Below, in pieces: positions 22,866-33,609 of a stretch of DNA of 56,568 bases (the first letter of the stretch is position 1; each line of letters opens with the position of its first letter). Under the pieces are notes generated by a model. The model was not told the DNA's origin, did not search any database, and saw nothing but the letters and a program-made list of their open reading frames with translations. Source of the DNA: Gemmatimonadota bacterium (GTDB lineage: Bacteria > Gemmatimonadota > Gemmatimonadetes > Gemmatimonadales > Gemmatimonadaceae); contig QHVE01000029.1 in assembly GCA_003223455.1 (NCBI GenBank), forward strand, positions 3,491-60,058, given 5' to 3'. The position numbers were made by a program, and so were the translations under genes.

Positions 22866-23617
22866 GTGAAAATTGCCGTCTGCATCAAGCGCACGCCCGA
22901 TTCCGAGTCGCGGTTCAGGATCGCGTCCTCGGGCGTCGCGATCGACGAGGCGGGCCTGAAGTTCGACATCGACGACTTCGCTGGCTATGCCGTCGAGGCC
23001 GCGCTCCAGATCAATGAAAAGGGCGGCGGCGGCGAGACGGTGGTCGTCGCCGTCGGGCCCGACTCGGTCCAGGAGTCTCTGCGCAAGGCGATGAGCATGG
23101 GCGCCGATCGCGCCGTGCAACTGAAGGTCGACAGCGTTCCCGCCGATGGACTCGCCGTCGCCAAGGCGCTCGCCGCCGAGCTCAAGGACGGCGGCTACGA
23201 TCTGATTCTGTTCGGCAAGCACGCGTTCGACACCTCCGCCGGTGTCGTCGGAACGGCGACGGCCGAGCTCCTCGGATTGCCGTGCGTGACCGCGGTCTCG
23301 CAGCTCGACGTCGCGAGCGGGCGCGGATCGGCGCGCCGCGAGCTCGAGGGCGCCGCGGAGCTCGTGGAGTTTCCACTTCCCGCCGTCGTGACGATCGACG
23401 AGGGCGTGGCGCGTCCGCGCTATCCGTCGCTCAAGGGGATCATGGCAGCGAAGAAGAAGCCGCTCGAGTCGAAGCCTGCCCAGTTGGGCGCCGTGCGCGT
23501 CTCGGTACAGAAGGCCGAGCTGCCGCCGGAGCGTCCCGCGGGTCGCATCATCGGGGAAGGCGCATCCGCCGTCCCCGAGCTCGTCCGGCTTCTCCAGTCC
23601 GAAGCGAAGGTCCTCTG

Positions 23618-23618
<1 letters not shown>
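22866..23618 (+). CDS. etfB: Electron transfer flavoprotein beta subunit
   Basis: A 250-residue subunit of the ETF heterodimer that carries electrons from acyl-CoA dehydrogenases to a membrane quinone oxidoreductase. It opens KIAVCIKRTPDSESRF, contains the AMP-binding segment and FGKHAFDTSAGVVG, and ends with the recognition-loop region DEGVARPRYPSLKGIMAAKKKPL, whose final part matches the family signature. GTG 22866 is preferred, with GGGGG about 8 nt upstream, over ATG 22851, which would start inside the CRP-type palindrome. The stop overlaps etfA (TGATG). Confidence 0.93.
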
Positions 23619-24607
<989 letters not shown>

Positions 24608-24614
24608 TCCAGCC

Positions 24615-25718
24615 GTGCCGCCAACGCATCCGGTCGATCGCTCACGGAATGCGTCGCGCGGCACGACGGCGCTCATTCTTGCGATCGCGTCGCTGAGCTG
24701 TGCGCGAGGCGCGCCCGTGTCCCGCGCGCCCGCGGCACCCGCGCCCGCCTGCACGTTCGTCAATCCGCTCGCGCCGGGTGCGGATCCATGGGTGGTGCGC
24801 CGCGACAGCGTCTACTACTACGTGAGGTCGCACGACAGGCGCATCTGGATCGCGCGCTCGACACGCCTGTCCGAGGTGTTCACCGCGCCGGCGCGCGCGG
24901 TGTGGAGCGCACCGGACACGGGATGGAACCGGACCAACGTGTGGGCGCCCGAGCTGCACTTCCTCGACGGACGCTGGTACATCTACTACGCCGCGGGGCG
25001 TGACGGCCCTCCCTTCACGAGCCAGCACGCCGGCGTGCTCCAATCGGCGGACGAGGACGCGTTCGGGCGCTGGGCGGATCGCGGACGCATCTACACCGGC
25101 GACAGCGCCGGCACCGGCACGGGCGACCGCTGGTCGATCGACATGACGGTCGGCCGCATCGCCGGCCGCGACTACGCGGTGTGGTCGGGGTGGGCGCGAC
25201 GCGCGTCGACCGACAAGACGCCGCAGCAGCTCTACATCGCGCCGCTCGAGAACCCGTGGACGATCTCGGTGAATCGCGTCCTGCTCAGTGCACCCGACGC
25301 GGAGTGGGAGCGCGGGCCGGAGCTGGATCTGCAGGAAGGGCCGGAATTTCTCCAGCGAGGCGGCACGGTCCTCATCGTCTACTCGACGCGTGACTCGTGG
25401 CGCAAGGAGTACGCGCTCGGACAGCTGCGGCTGCGCGACACGACGGCCGATCCGCTTGAGCCATCGAGCTGGACGAAGTCAGGACCGGTGTTCACCGGTA
25501 ACGCGGAAGTCTTCGGCGTGGGTCACGCGAGCTTCGTCACGACGCCCGACGGCGCGGAGCGGTGGATCGTGTACCACACCAAGGACGCGCCTGCTCCAGG
25601 GTGGCGGCGCAGCGTTCGCATGCAGCGCTTCGCGTGGCCGGACGCGGGGGCGCCGAGCTTCGGCAACGCGCTGCTTCGGTCCGAGCGGATTCCCCTGCCG
25701 CGAGGTGAGTGCCGGTAG
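24615..25718 (+). CDS. Glycoside hydrolase family 43-type lipoprotein
   Basis: A 367-residue protein starting at GTG 24615, 8 bases after etfA. A lipoprotein leader leads to Cys29 (ASLSC). The five-bladed propeller of GH43 shows its three acidic residues in order: catalytic base Asp57 in GADPWVVR, the pKa-modulating Asp in WSIDMTVG, and the acid Glu in LDLQEGPEFLQRGG. Substrates are likely arabinan or xylan side chains; activity needs assay. Position directly behind etfBA with no functional link is odd and may reflect a shared transcript only. Confidence 0.82.
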   Translation: MPPTHPVDRSRNASRGTTALILAIASLSCARGAPVSRAPAAPAPACTFVNPLAPGADPWVVRRDSVYYYVRSHDRRIWIARSTRLSEVFTAPARAVWSAPDTGWNRTNVWAPELHFLDGRWYIYYAAGRDGPPFTSQHAGVLQSADEDAFGRWADRGRIYTGDSAGTGTGDRWSIDMTVGRIAGRDYAVWSGWARRASTDKTPQQLYIAPLENPWTISVNRVLLSAPDAEWERGPELDLQEGPEFLQRGGTVLIVYSTRDSWRKEYALGQLRLRDTTADPLEPSSWTKSGPVFTGNAEVFGVGHASFVTTPDGAERWIVYHTKDAPAPGWRRSVRMQRFAWPDAGAPSFGNALLRSERIPLPRGECR

Positions 25719-25791
25719 GCGTGAGTTCGCTTGCAATGCGTCGATCGGTCGTCAAACGTGAGACGATACCGATTACAGCAGGAGCATGACG

Positions 25792-26649
25792 ATGGCCACC
25801 ACACTCGAAGATCGCGGCGCCGTGGCGACGGGCGCGACCGTGTACGATGTCGCGACGATCATGGGTGCACTCTACGGCGATGGCATCACGGCACTCCGCG
25901 GCGCGTTCAGCCGCGAGTGGGCGCAGACGATGCGCGAGGACATCGACGAGCTGTTCGCGGACGCACTCGCGCGTCCGGGCGGGGCCGTTGGCCGCGGTCC
26001 GAAGCGTTACTACGTGGAGACGCACCCGGAGCGCATTCGTGGCTTCGTTGATCTCGTCACCCATCCGTGGGTAGAGACCGTCTGCACCGCCGTCCTCGGC
26101 CAGGACTACCGGATCGTCGAGATCGGGTTCGACGTTCCCCTGCCGGGCGCGCTTCATCAGCCGTGGCATCGCGACTTTCCCGCTCCGGAGGAGACGACGA
26201 AGGGACGTCGTCTGAATTCGCTCGCCTTCAACCTCACGGGAGTGGACACGACGGAAGACATGGGGCCGTTCGAGATCGCACCGGGCACGCAGTGGGACGA
26301 AGCGACCGGCTTCGAGCACGGCATGTTCCCGCCGAAGTCGCTGTATCCGCGCTACGAGGCGCGCGCCCAGCGCAAGCTGCCGAAGATGGGCGACATCTCC
26401 GTGCGCTCCGCGCTCACGATCCACCGTGGCACCGTGAACCGCTCGGATCAGGCGCGCCCAGTGCTGGTGCTCGGCGTCGACGCGCCGGATGCCCGCAATG
26501 CCGAGCGGCACGACCTGCAATTCACGCGTGCGTTCTACGATTCGCTGCCCGAGCGCATACGCACGCACCTCACCTGCCGAGTGGTCGACGAGCTCGAGCC
26601 CATCGTGCAGGCACACACCATCGAGGGACTCGTGATGGGAGAGGCTTAG
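25792..26649 (+). CDS. Phytanoyl-CoA dioxygenase (PhyH) family Fe(II)/2-oxoglutarate oxygenase
   Basis: A 285-residue enzyme. The iron facial triad is visible: H-x-D in QPWHRDFPAP, and the distal His in LTIHRGTVNRSDQARPVLVLGVD with the 2-oxoglutarate Arg ten residues later. Family members hydroxylate acyl chains, amino acids or secondary metabolites; the substrate here is unknown. ATG 25792 is chosen because AGGAG at 25779-25783 gives a good 8-base spacing; ATG 25786 would leave only 2. The stop overlaps the convergent HEAT-repeat gene by 4 bases (TTAG). Confidence 0.82.
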   Translation: MATTLEDRGAVATGATVYDVATIMGALYGDGITALRGAFSREWAQTMREDIDELFADALARPGGAVGRGPKRYYVETHPERIRGFVDLVTHPWVETVCTAVLGQDYRIVEIGFDVPLPGALHQPWHRDFPAPEETTKGRRLNSLAFNLTGVDTTEDMGPFEIAPGTQWDEATGFEHGMFPPKSLYPRYEARAQRKLPKMGDISVRSALTIHRGTVNRSDQARPVLVLGVDAPDARNAERHDLQFTRAFYDSLPERIRTHLTCRVVDELEPIVQAHTIEGLVMGEA

Positions 26650-27854
26650 GCACGCACGCTAGTTCTCTTCCTTCCTCTCGCCGAGCGCTTCACGGCGGCC
26701 GGGGTTCCGATCTCACCCAGCGCCTCGACGGCATGCTGGCGAATCTCGCGACTCGCATCACCGAGCAGGTTGATGAGCGCGGGCGTCGTCGCGGGATCGG
26801 CAATCTCGGCGACGGAGCGCGCCGCATGCTCGCGCAGCTCGCTGTCGCTCGACTGAAGCGCGGCGACCAGCGCCGCGGGAGCCGTGTGCAGATCCTCCAG
26901 CTCGCCAAGCGCGACAGCCGCGGCGTGCCGCACTTCGATGTTGGCGTCGCCCACCGCACGGCCGAGCACCGTCGCCGACGATGCGGCGCTCAAATCGCCG
27001 AGCGATTCGGCAGCCGCGGCACGCACCCGCGCGTCGGGATCGCTCGACAGTGATCGCTCGAGCGGCGCGACGGCTGCCGGTGATTTGAGGTCGCCGAGCA
27101 CGTCGGCCGCCATGGCGCGAATGGTCGGATCGGCGTCGCGCAGCGCCGGGATCACCTCGGGTGCGACGTGCGCATCTTCGATCTGGCCGAGTGCCCAGAT
27201 GGCCGCCAGACGAATGCGCGAGTCCGAACCGTGCATCGCCCGCACGAGCGCGGGGACCGATGCGCGATCCTCGATCTCGCCGATCGCCCACGCGGCCATC
27301 GCGCCGACCGCCGGTACGCGATCTTCGAGCGCCGACTCGAGTGCGCCGAGCACGTCGTGCGTCTCACCGATGCCGGCGGCATGCGCCGCCGCCTCCCGTA
27401 CGATGGGCGACGGATCGCGGAGCAGGGTGCGCAGCCGCTCGGGCACGATCGCGCTGTTGCCGAGCAGCTTGCTCGCCACGCGTCGGACGCAGGTGTTCGT
27501 CGCGCTCAGCTCCGCCACGAGCCGATCGATCGCCCGCGAGTCGGTGACGCGTCCGCTGACCGAATCCTTCGCCGCGCGCAACGCCGGCGTCGTCGCGGCG
27601 AGGCGCCCGACGCCACCTCGCTCGCCTCCGTTCCAGAAGTTGCCGAGTTGATCACCGATCAGCTCACACACGACGGGATCGGTCTTGCCGAGTGCGTCGA
27701 GCAGGATCGCGACACGACCGGAGTCGGGACCAGGGCGCTGCGGGCCATCGAAGTGCGGCGACGCTGCGATCGACGGGGAGTCCAGCGTGACCGCCGCGCC
27801 GATGGCCCCCGCACCGAGCACGGCGGAGGCCAGTAGAACGGGAATCGCACGCAT
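26646..27854 (-). CDS. Secreted HEAT-repeat protein, third gene of the BlaI-type operon
   Basis: A 402-residue protein from ATG 27854 (AGGAGG 8 nt upstream; a first ATG at 27860 overlaps the stop of the preceding gene). A signal peptide (MRAIPVLLASAVLGAGAIGAAV) is followed by roughly 75 residues of linker and a helical segment, then about nine HEAT-type repeats of ~31 residues with the pattern Asp-x-Arg-Ile-Arg-x-Ala-Ala-x-x-Ala-Leu-Gly. The solenoid closely resembles the C-terminal part of the adjoining M56 protein, suggesting an intragenic or gene duplication. Being exported, it could meet the extracytoplasmic HEAT domain of that protein. No catalytic motif is seen. Confidence 0.82.
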   Translation of the reverse strand: MRAIPVLLASAVLGAGAIGAAVTLDSPSIAASPHFDGPQRPGPDSGRVAILLDALGKTDPVVCELIGDQLGNFWNGGERGGVGRLAATTPALRAAKDSVSGRVTDSRAIDRLVAELSATNTCVRRVASKLLGNSAIVPERLRTLLRDPSPIVREAAAHAAGIGETHDVLGALESALEDRVPAVGAMAAWAIGEIEDRASVPALVRAMHGSDSRIRLAAIWALGQIEDAHVAPEVIPALRDADPTIRAMAADVLGDLKSPAAVAPLERSLSSDPDARVRAAAAESLGDLSAASSATVLGRAVGDANIEVRHAAAVALGELEDLHTAPAALVAALQSSDSELREHAARSVAEIADPATTPALINLLGDASREIRQHAVEALGEIGTPAAVKRSARGRKRTSVRA

Positions 27855-27856
27855 CG

Positions 27857-29899
27857 TCATTGCCTCCTCTCACCGAGCGCTTCCGCGGCGGCGCGCCGCA
27901 CCTTGGCATCCTTCGAGGCGAGGCCCGCGCGCAGCGCATCGACCGCCGCGTCGTCGGCGATGTCGCCGAGCGCGGACACCGCAGTCTCGCGCACGTCACG
28001 GTCGGTGTCCTCGAGCATCCGCCGGAGGGACGGGATCGCGGCGATGACCGAGCGGTTGCCCGCGAGCGATGCGGCCTTGGCGCGGACGTCGGAGCTCGCA
28101 TCGCGCAGGAGGGCGAGCAGTGTGGACTCGGGGATCGAGACGTGGAGCTCGTCGAGGGCGTCGAGCGCCTGCTGCCGCACGTCCGCATTCGCGTCGCCAA
28201 GCGCGGGCAGAATCGCCGACGCATGAGCGGCGTCGTGCAGATCGGCGATCGACTCGATCGCCGCCTGTCGTACGTCGGGCGATGGATCGCGCACGAGCGG
28301 CGCGAGCGCGGAACCCGCCGAACGGTCGCCGAAACGCCCGAGCGCGTGCGCCGCCGAATGACGCAGATCCGCATCGGCGTCGGAGAGCAGACGGACGATG
28401 CCCGCCACGGGAACTCCGGACTCGTACTCCGACAACGCGTCGAGCGCTTCCTTGCGCACCTCGAGCTCCGCATCGGTGAGCAGCGAGGATAGGCCGGTCA
28501 TGGCGCGAGGATCCGAGAACTTTCCGAGTGCCTCTGCGGAGGAGGCGCGAACCTTGGCTTCACGGTCGGTGATGGCGATGAGAAGCGCCGGCACGGCGCG
28601 CGGGTCCTCCAGCTTGCCGAGCGATTGCGCGGCAGCCGCACGCACGTCGCCGTCTTCGTCCTTCAGCCGACCAATCAGCGCGACCACCACCGTGCTGTCG
28701 GCGAGCGTGCGATGGGTATCGCCTGTGGACCCGCCGTTGGACGACTGATGAACGACTGCGCTCTCGACCTGTGTCTCGTGCGCCGGTCGGACGTCCGCCT
28801 CCGGCAGGCCGAGGACGGCCGAGGCCTGAGCGGCGCGACCCGTCACGCCCGGAACCATTGCGATCGTCGCGACGACGACGGCTGCCGACGCGACGGCCAG
28901 CACTCGGCGCGGTCGCGCTTCGGATCGGCGGCCGGCGAGCAGCTTCTCGACTCGGGACACGAGCAACGACCGCTCCTCCGCCATCCCCACGACGGGTACG
29001 CCGAGTGGCGACGCCTGGATCCACTCCGCCACCTGCGCGAGGCAGCGTGCGAGCGCCACGCCTGAACCCGTCCGCCGGACCGCCCACTCGTCGCAGAGAT
29101 ATTCGGCGGAGGTGGCGATCCCACGGCGTGCGAGGCGGTTGAGCGGCTGGATCCACAGCACGCGTTCGACCACGCTGACGAACACGAGCCACACCGGATC
29201 GTGGCGCGCGAGGTGCGCGAGCTCGTGCGCGAGCATGCTCCGCTGTTGCTCGAGGTCGAGCTCCGTGAGCGCGCTCTCGGGCAGACAGATCTCGGCGATG
29301 CCGAGCGCGATCGGGCTGGAGATTCGCGCCGTCGTCGTGAGACGCGGCCGGCGACGCAGTCCCGCGTCGCGCGCGAGCTGCTGAAGTTCGGCGAGCAGAC
29401 GTCCGTCGACCACGGCACGCCGATCGCCGATGCGACCGACGAGGATCAACCGGCGTGCGGCGTAGGTGAGCGCGAGGACGAGTGCGACCAGCCCCCACAC
29501 GGTCACGACGAAGTCTCGGGTCGGACGCATCGAGTCGGGCAGAGACGCGACGGAGGAGACCGTCGAGGAAGCCGCGGGCGCTGGCGCAGCGCTCCATTCC
29601 TCGGAACGCACGTCGACAGCAGCGTGCTGCTCGGTGCGCGAGTGCGGAACCGCGGCCGGCGCAGCCGCGGGAGCCGCGCTGGCGAGCGACAGACTTCCCG
29701 CCGGCCGATACTCGAGGCCGCGTTGCATGGTCGCGCTCACCAGACCGCCGACGAGCGCCGCCTTCCAGAAGAGATCCGTCGCCGCGGGCGGCCAGACGCG
29801 CGCGCGCGTGATCGCCCACGCGAGGAGCAGCAGCGCCGTGCTGTGGATGAGGTATGTGAGCAGCCAGGCCAGCACCGCGGAGGCGAGCGTGTCGATCAT
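27857..29899 (-). CDS. BlaR1-type M56 membrane metallopeptidase fused to a HEAT-repeat domain
   Basis: A 680-residue protein from ATG 29899. Helices lie near residues 7-30, 43-58, 130-155 and 333-354. The gluzincin zinc site is HELAH (225-229) with the third ligand in AEYLCDEWAV (about 266-271), as in BlaR1/MecR1. After the last helix, where BlaR1 carries its extracellular penicillin-binding sensor, this protein has a ~45-residue linker and then about nine HEAT repeats (400-675) such as DGDVRAAAAQSLGKLEDPRAVPALL. The start overlaps the BlaI-type stop (ATGA). By analogy a signal on the HEAT side would trigger cleavage of the repressor. Confidence 0.88.
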   Translation of the reverse strand: MIDTLASAVLAWLLTYLIHSTALLLLAWAITRARVWPPAATDLFWKAALVGGLVSATMQRGLEYRPAGSLSLASAAPAAAPAAVPHSRTEQHAAVDVRSEEWSAAPAPAASSTVSSVASLPDSMRPTRDFVVTVWGLVALVLALTYAARRLILVGRIGDRRAVVDGRLLAELQQLARDAGLRRRPRLTTTARISSPIALGIAEICLPESALTELDLEQQRSMLAHELAHLARHDPVWLVFVSVVERVLWIQPLNRLARRGIATSAEYLCDEWAVRRTGSGVALARCLAQVAEWIQASPLGVPVVGMAEERSLLVSRVEKLLAGRRSEARPRRVLAVASAAVVVATIAMVPGVTGRAAQASAVLGLPEADVRPAHETQVESAVVHQSSNGGSTGDTHRTLADSTVVVALIGRLKDEDGDVRAAAAQSLGKLEDPRAVPALLIAITDREAKVRASSAEALGKFSDPRAMTGLSSLLTDAELEVRKEALDALSEYESGVPVAGIVRLLSDADADLRHSAAHALGRFGDRSAGSALAPLVRDPSPDVRQAAIESIADLHDAAHASAILPALGDANADVRQQALDALDELHVSIPESTLLALLRDASSDVRAKAASLAGNRSVIAAIPSLRRMLEDTDRDVRETAVSALGDIADDAAVDALRAGLASKDAKVRRAAAEALGERRQ

Positions 29900-30288
29900 C
29901 TGGATTCTCCCTTCGGAGCCTGAGCGTTCTCGATCATCCGCTTCACGCGGGCGAGATCGCCCGGACTCATGTCGGATGCGGAGATGAGATGCGTGACGAG
30001 AGCGGCAGCGTCGCCGGCGAAGAGCCGTTCCGTCAGCTCGCTCACCATGGAATGTTGGACATCCGCTTCGGTGATCGTGGCGCGATAGAGGAATTGTCGG
30101 TCTCGCGTGCGCCTTGCGACGATCCCTCTCCGCTGCAGGCGGGCGACGAGTGTCGCGATCGTCGTCTGCGCGAGACCGCGCTGCTCGTACATCGCCTCCC
30201 ACAGCTCGGCCACAGTCGCCTCGCCGCGCTCCCACAGGAGACGGAGGATGGCGAGTTGCAGCTCGGTGAGCTCGTGACGTTCGGGCAC
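29896..30288 (-). CDS. BlaI/MecI/CopY-family winged-helix repressor
   Basis: A 130-residue repressor starting at GTG 30288 (GGAG about 5 nt upstream). The DNA-binding domain ELTELQLAILRLLWERGEATVAELWEAM and the recognition helix region AQTTIATLVARLQRRGIVARR match BlaI; the C-terminal dimerisation segment SMVSELTERLFAGDAAALVTHLI carries the usual FaG-D-like motif where proteolysis inactivates the family. Upstream are two perfect and one near-perfect TACA-N2-TGTA operators at 30307-30343, so it should autoregulate the operon it heads. The next gene overlaps its stop. Confidence 0.9.
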   Translation of the reverse strand: MPERHELTELQLAILRLLWERGEATVAELWEAMYEQRGLAQTTIATLVARLQRRGIVARRTRDRQFLYRATITEADVQHSMVSELTERLFAGDAAALVTHLISASDMSPGDLARVKRMIENAQAPKGESR

Positions 30289-30306
30289 TGAGGCTCCAGG
30301 GTGATC

Positions 30307-30343
30307 TACAGGTGTAGATTTACACTTGTAGAATACACCTGTC
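30307..30343 (-). promoter_or_regulatory. Three tandem BlaI-type operators
   Basis: TACAGGTGTA (30307-30316) and TACACTTGTA (30321-30330) are perfect TACA-N2-TGTA dyads and TACACCTGTC (30334-30343) is one base off. Centres are 14 and 13 bases apart, so dimers would stack on roughly adjacent faces. They lie 19-55 bases before the repressor GTG in a locally AT-rich stretch. The response regulator promoter to the right, at 30417, is more than 70 bases away and may be unaffected. Confidence 0.85.
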
Positions 30344-30416
30344 AAGCGTGAGTCCGCTCGGATCGGTCGAGCGGACCCAGGCGCCGCGGGCGCGCGCCAT
30401 AGGCTCAAAGGGAACG

Positions 30417-30444
30417 TTGCACTTCAATCCAGACGATGTACAAT
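30417..30444 (+). promoter_or_regulatory. Sigma70-like promoter for the two-component system
   Basis: TTGCAC (30417-30422), a 16-base spacer, then TACAAT (30439-30444), which is five of six against TATAAT. It faces the response regulator at 30528. The remainder of the 30345-30527 gap has no other feature I can identify apart from AGGGATGG just before the start. Confidence 0.55.
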
Positions 30445-30527
30445 TGCGACCCTGGCGAACGGGGCTGCGCTCGGTGCGTACCTCGAGCTACCACTCGTCG
30501 GCACGGGAGTCGGTACCTAGGGATGGA

Positions 30528-30908
30528 ATGACCGACGTTGATCCGCTGACAGTCGCTGTCGTCGACGATGACGAAGAGGTGCGTACGGCCCTTCGGCGGC
30601 TCCTTCGCTCGATGGGCCACGACGTTCACGTTTTCGCGTCGGCGGAGGATTATGAGGAGCGCCCCGCGCTGGCGGACTGCCTCATCGTCGACCTCCGGCT
30701 CCCGGGTCTGAACGGATTCGAGCTGCGGGAACGTCTTCGGCTGCGCGGCTCCTCGATTCCGATCGTCTTCATCACGGGGGACGGCGGCCCCTCGCCCGGC
30801 GATTCCGCGGCTCACGCGGACATGCCGTCCCTCGCCAAGCCGTTCAACGACATCGACCTCATAGCGGCGATCGCGCGCGCGGTGGCCGCCGGCCCGGGCA
30901 TACAATGA
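30528..30908 (+). CDS. Single-domain response regulator
   Basis: A 126-residue receiver domain only. The acidic pair is in VVDDDEEVRTALRRLLRSMGHDV, the phospho-acceptor Asp in CLIVDLRLPGLNG, the Thr in VFITGDGG and the Lys in LAKPFNDIDLI. The sequence is of FixJ/NarL-like receiver type but lacks an output domain, so it may act as a phosphate relay or on a separate effector. ATG 30528 is chosen; a GTG/ATG upstream in frame would add an unlikely basic extension. Its stop overlaps the kinase start as ATGA. Confidence 0.9.
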   Translation: MTDVDPLTVAVVDDDEEVRTALRRLLRSMGHDVHVFASAEDYEERPALADCLIVDLRLPGLNGFELRERLRLRGSSIPIVFITGDGGPSPGDSAAHADMPSLAKPFNDIDLIAAIARAVAAGPGIQ

Positions 30909-33493
30909 ATCGGCGCACACCCGCCGCGACCAATCGACAGCTCGCCGTGCGTCTGGCCGTTGCCCGCGCGCTCGGTCGATCGCGAGATCTCGACGACGTC
31001 TACAGCGCTGCGCTGAATACGCTCGCCGAGGTCCTGGACGTGTCCCGCGCGTCCGTCCTTCTGTTCGATCCCGATGGCGTCATGCGGTTCAAGGCGTATC
31101 GCGGCTTGTCCAGCGAGTATCGGTCGGCGGTGCAGGGGCATTCTCCCTGGACGCCTGATTCGGTGGACGCGGTGCCACTCCTCGTGCCGGACGTGACGCG
31201 CGATCCATCGCTCGAGGGGTATCTGCCGGTCTTCGCGCAGGAACGGATCGCGGCGCTGGGGTTCATTCCTCTGGTCAGTCTCGGTCGCGTGATCGGCAAG
31301 TTCATGCTCTACTACGACACGCCGCACACGTTCGACGACGAGGAAGTCCAGCTCGCGGCGATTATCGCCGGCGCCGTCGCGTTTGCCGTAGAGCGTGGCC
31401 GAATGGAGGACATTGTTCGAGAGGCCGACGTCTCGCCCGTGTTCGAGCCCAATGCCGCAACGGGCAAATGGGAATGGGACGTTTCCTCCGGCGTCGACGC
31501 CGGCGACCCTGTCGACGCCCTTCCTTCCCGAACGCTGCGCCAGTTGAGACAGTGCAGCGTCGCGAGTAGTCACGACTGCCTGAAGATTCTCGACCTCGAC
31601 GGCCGCCTGATCTACATCAACCAGGCAGGACTCGAGCGGCTTGGTGTCGAAGACCCGCGCGAGCTGCTGCGCCGCCCCTTGATCGACCTGTGGCAGGAGT
31701 CGGAACGAGAAGCACTCGGGAATGCCATCGCGCGGGCGAAGAGCGGTGCAATCGCCCGATTTCAGGGAGCGTGCCGGACACCGGCCGGCGTGATGAAGTG
31801 GTGGGACATGATGATCATGCCGATCGTGGACGCCAGCGGTGCCACCGTGCAGCTCCTGGCGGTCTCGCGCGACGTTTCCAAGCCGTGGCAGGCGGAAGCG
31901 TTCCAGGCCGGTCAGCACCAGGTGCTCGAGATGATCGCGACCGGAGCGCCGCTCCACGAGGTCCTCACGCTTCTCTCACACGTCGTCGAGGATCAGTACG
32001 AGGGGATGATCTGCTCGGTCCTCCTGCTCGATGCGGACGGCGTTCACGTGCGCGTGGGCGCTGCCCCCAGCCTGCCCGACGCATATTACGCTGGCATCGA
32101 CGGGCAGCCGCTCGGTCCGCGCGTCGGATCGTGCGGCACCGCGATGCAGGTCGGACGATCGGTCATTGTCACGGACATCACGCAGGATCCGCACTGGGAG
32201 ATCCTGCGCAATGCGGCCGCGGCGAGCGGGCTGCGGGCCTGCTGGTCGGCACCGATCTTCTCTTCATCCGTGCACAAGAAGGTGCTCGGTTCGTTCACGA
32301 TGTACTGCTCGATGGGGCGCGGCCCCAGCCGCGAGGAGCTTCGCGTCGTCGAGACCGCCGCGGATCTCGCCGGTGCCGCCATCGACCACCACCGGTCGCA
32401 GGAGGCGCTGCGCCAGAGCGAGGAACGCAACCGCGCCATTCTCCGCGCGATTCCCGACTGGATGTTCGTGCTCAGCAGGGAGGGCGTATATCTCGACTGT
32501 CACATCAACAACCCTGAAGGCCTGCTGGTGCCGCCCGAGGTATTTCTCGGCAAGTCGATTCACGACGTCATGCCAGCGGCGCTTGCTGACAGATTCTGCC
32601 GGGCGTTCGAGCGCGCGCTGGCGACCAACGAGCCGGAGCGGATCGAGTACAGTCTCGAGATCGGGCACGAGCCGCGCTTCTACGAAGCGTGCATCGTGCG
32701 TTCTGAAGGCGACACGCTGCTCAGCATCGTGCGGGACACCACCGACCGCAAACGCGCCGAGCTGGATGCGGCCACGCAGCGCGAGGCGCTCGCGCATCTG
32801 AACCGCGTGTTGATTCTGAACGAGCAGTCGGGCGCACTGGCGCACGAGCTGAGCCAGCCGCTGGCCGCGATTCTGTCCAACGCACAGGCGGCGCGCCGCC
32901 TCCTCGACCGTAGTCCCCTGGACGTGGAGGAGTTGCGCGCGACGCTGGACGACGTGATCAAGAGCGACAAGCGGGCGGGCGCCGTCATTCACCGACTGCG
33001 CGAGCTCCTGAAGAAGAGTAACGTCGATCTCCAGCCGCTCGATCTGAACGAGGTCACCCGCGAGGTCCTCGACCTGACGCACAGCGACCTCCTCCTGCGA
33101 CGCATGCCGATCAGGACGGCGCTGTCGCCGGGAATTCCGCCCGTGCTGGGGGACCGCATTCAGCTCCAGCAGGTCATCCTCAATCTCGTGCTCAACGCGT
33201 GCGATGCCATGAGCACGGTCGAGCCGGCCAAGCGCGAGCTCACCCTCACCACCGCGGCCGACGCGGAGTGCGTGCAGCTCGCGATCGCCGATCGCGGTGT
33301 GGGTATTCCCGATGGTGAGCTCGACTCCGTCTTCGACCCATTCGTGACACATCGGCCCCAGGGACTGGGGCTCGGTCTCGCGATCAGCCGCTCGATCGTG
33401 CTCGCCCACCGAGGACGGATTCAGGCCGAGAACAATGCGGACCGCGGCGCGACGTTCCGCTGCTTCCTTCCCCTCGCCGACGCCAGGGCCTGA
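30905..33493 (+). CDS. Cytoplasmic PAS/GAF sensor histidine kinase
   Basis: An 862-residue soluble kinase with no obvious transmembrane segment. Order: GAF (about 25-170, [20 protein letters not shown]), PAS (about 220-330, [22 protein letters not shown]), GAF (about 340-500, with [19 protein letters not shown]), PAS (about 510-620, [19 protein letters not shown]), HisKA with phospho-acceptor His647 in [14 protein letters not shown], and a HATPase domain with N box [18 protein letters not shown] and [13 protein letters not shown]. The PAS-HisKA part is FixL/DctB-like. Coupling with the receiver (ATGA) indicates a cognate pair. Ligands of the GAF and PAS domains are unknown; no heme-axial His can be confirmed. 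Confidence 0.92.
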   Translation: MNRRTPAATNRQLAVRLAVARALGRSRDLDDVYSAALNTLAEVLDVSRASVLLFDPDGVMRFKAYRGLSSEYRSAVQGHSPWTPDSVDAVPLLVPDVTRDPSLEGYLPVFAQERIAALGFIPLVSLGRVIGKFMLYYDTPHTFDDEEVQLAAIIAGAVAFAVERGRMEDIVREADVSPVFEPNAATGKWEWDVSSGVDAGDPVDALPSRTLRQLRQCSVASSHDCLKILDLDGRLIYINQAGLERLGVEDPRELLRRPLIDLWQESEREALGNAIARAKSGAIARFQGACRTPAGVMKWWDMMIMPIVDASGATVQLLAVSRDVSKPWQAEAFQAGQHQVLEMIATGAPLHEVLTLLSHVVEDQYEGMICSVLLLDADGVHVRVGAAPSLPDAYYAGIDGQPLGPRVGSCGTAMQVGRSVIVTDITQDPHWEILRNAAAASGLRACWSAPIFSSSVHKKVLGSFTMYCSMGRGPSREELRVVETAADLAGAAIDHHRSQEALRQSEERNRAILRAIPDWMFVLSREGVYLDCHINNPEGLLVPPEVFLGKSIHDVMPAALADRFCRAFERALATNEPERIEYSLEIGHEPRFYEACIVRSEGDTLLSIVRDTTDRKRAELDAATQREALAHLNRVLILNEQSGALAHELSQPLAAILSNAQAARRLLDRSPLDVEELRATLDDVIKSDKRAGAVIHRLRELLKKSNVDLQPLDLNEVTREVLDLTHSDLLLRRMPIRTALSPGIPPVLGDRIQLQQVILNLVLNACDAMSTVEPAKRELTLTTAADAECVQLAIADRGVGIPDGELDSVFDPFVTHRPQGLGLGLAISRSIVLAHRGRIQAENNADRGATFRCFLPLADARA

Positions 33494-33609
33494 CCCCGCT
33501 GCGCCTCGGCGTGGGCCGACGCGGCTTCGGTTGTTGTGTTCTGGCCGTCCGGATACCTTCCGCTCGCGCGCGCCACCGCGCGTGCGACCACTGCCCGGAG
33601 CGCCCGTCG

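Noticed and set aside
26646-29000. Possible CRISPR or tandem DNA repeat array
   Set aside because: The periodicity comes from coding HEAT repeats of about 93 bases with divergent sequence; there are no identical direct repeats with unique spacers.
26646-30343. Beta-lactam resistance operon controlled by BlaI
   Set aside because: The M56 protein lacks the penicillin-binding sensor domain and no beta-lactamase is in the operon, although a class C-type hydrolase lies 7 kb away.
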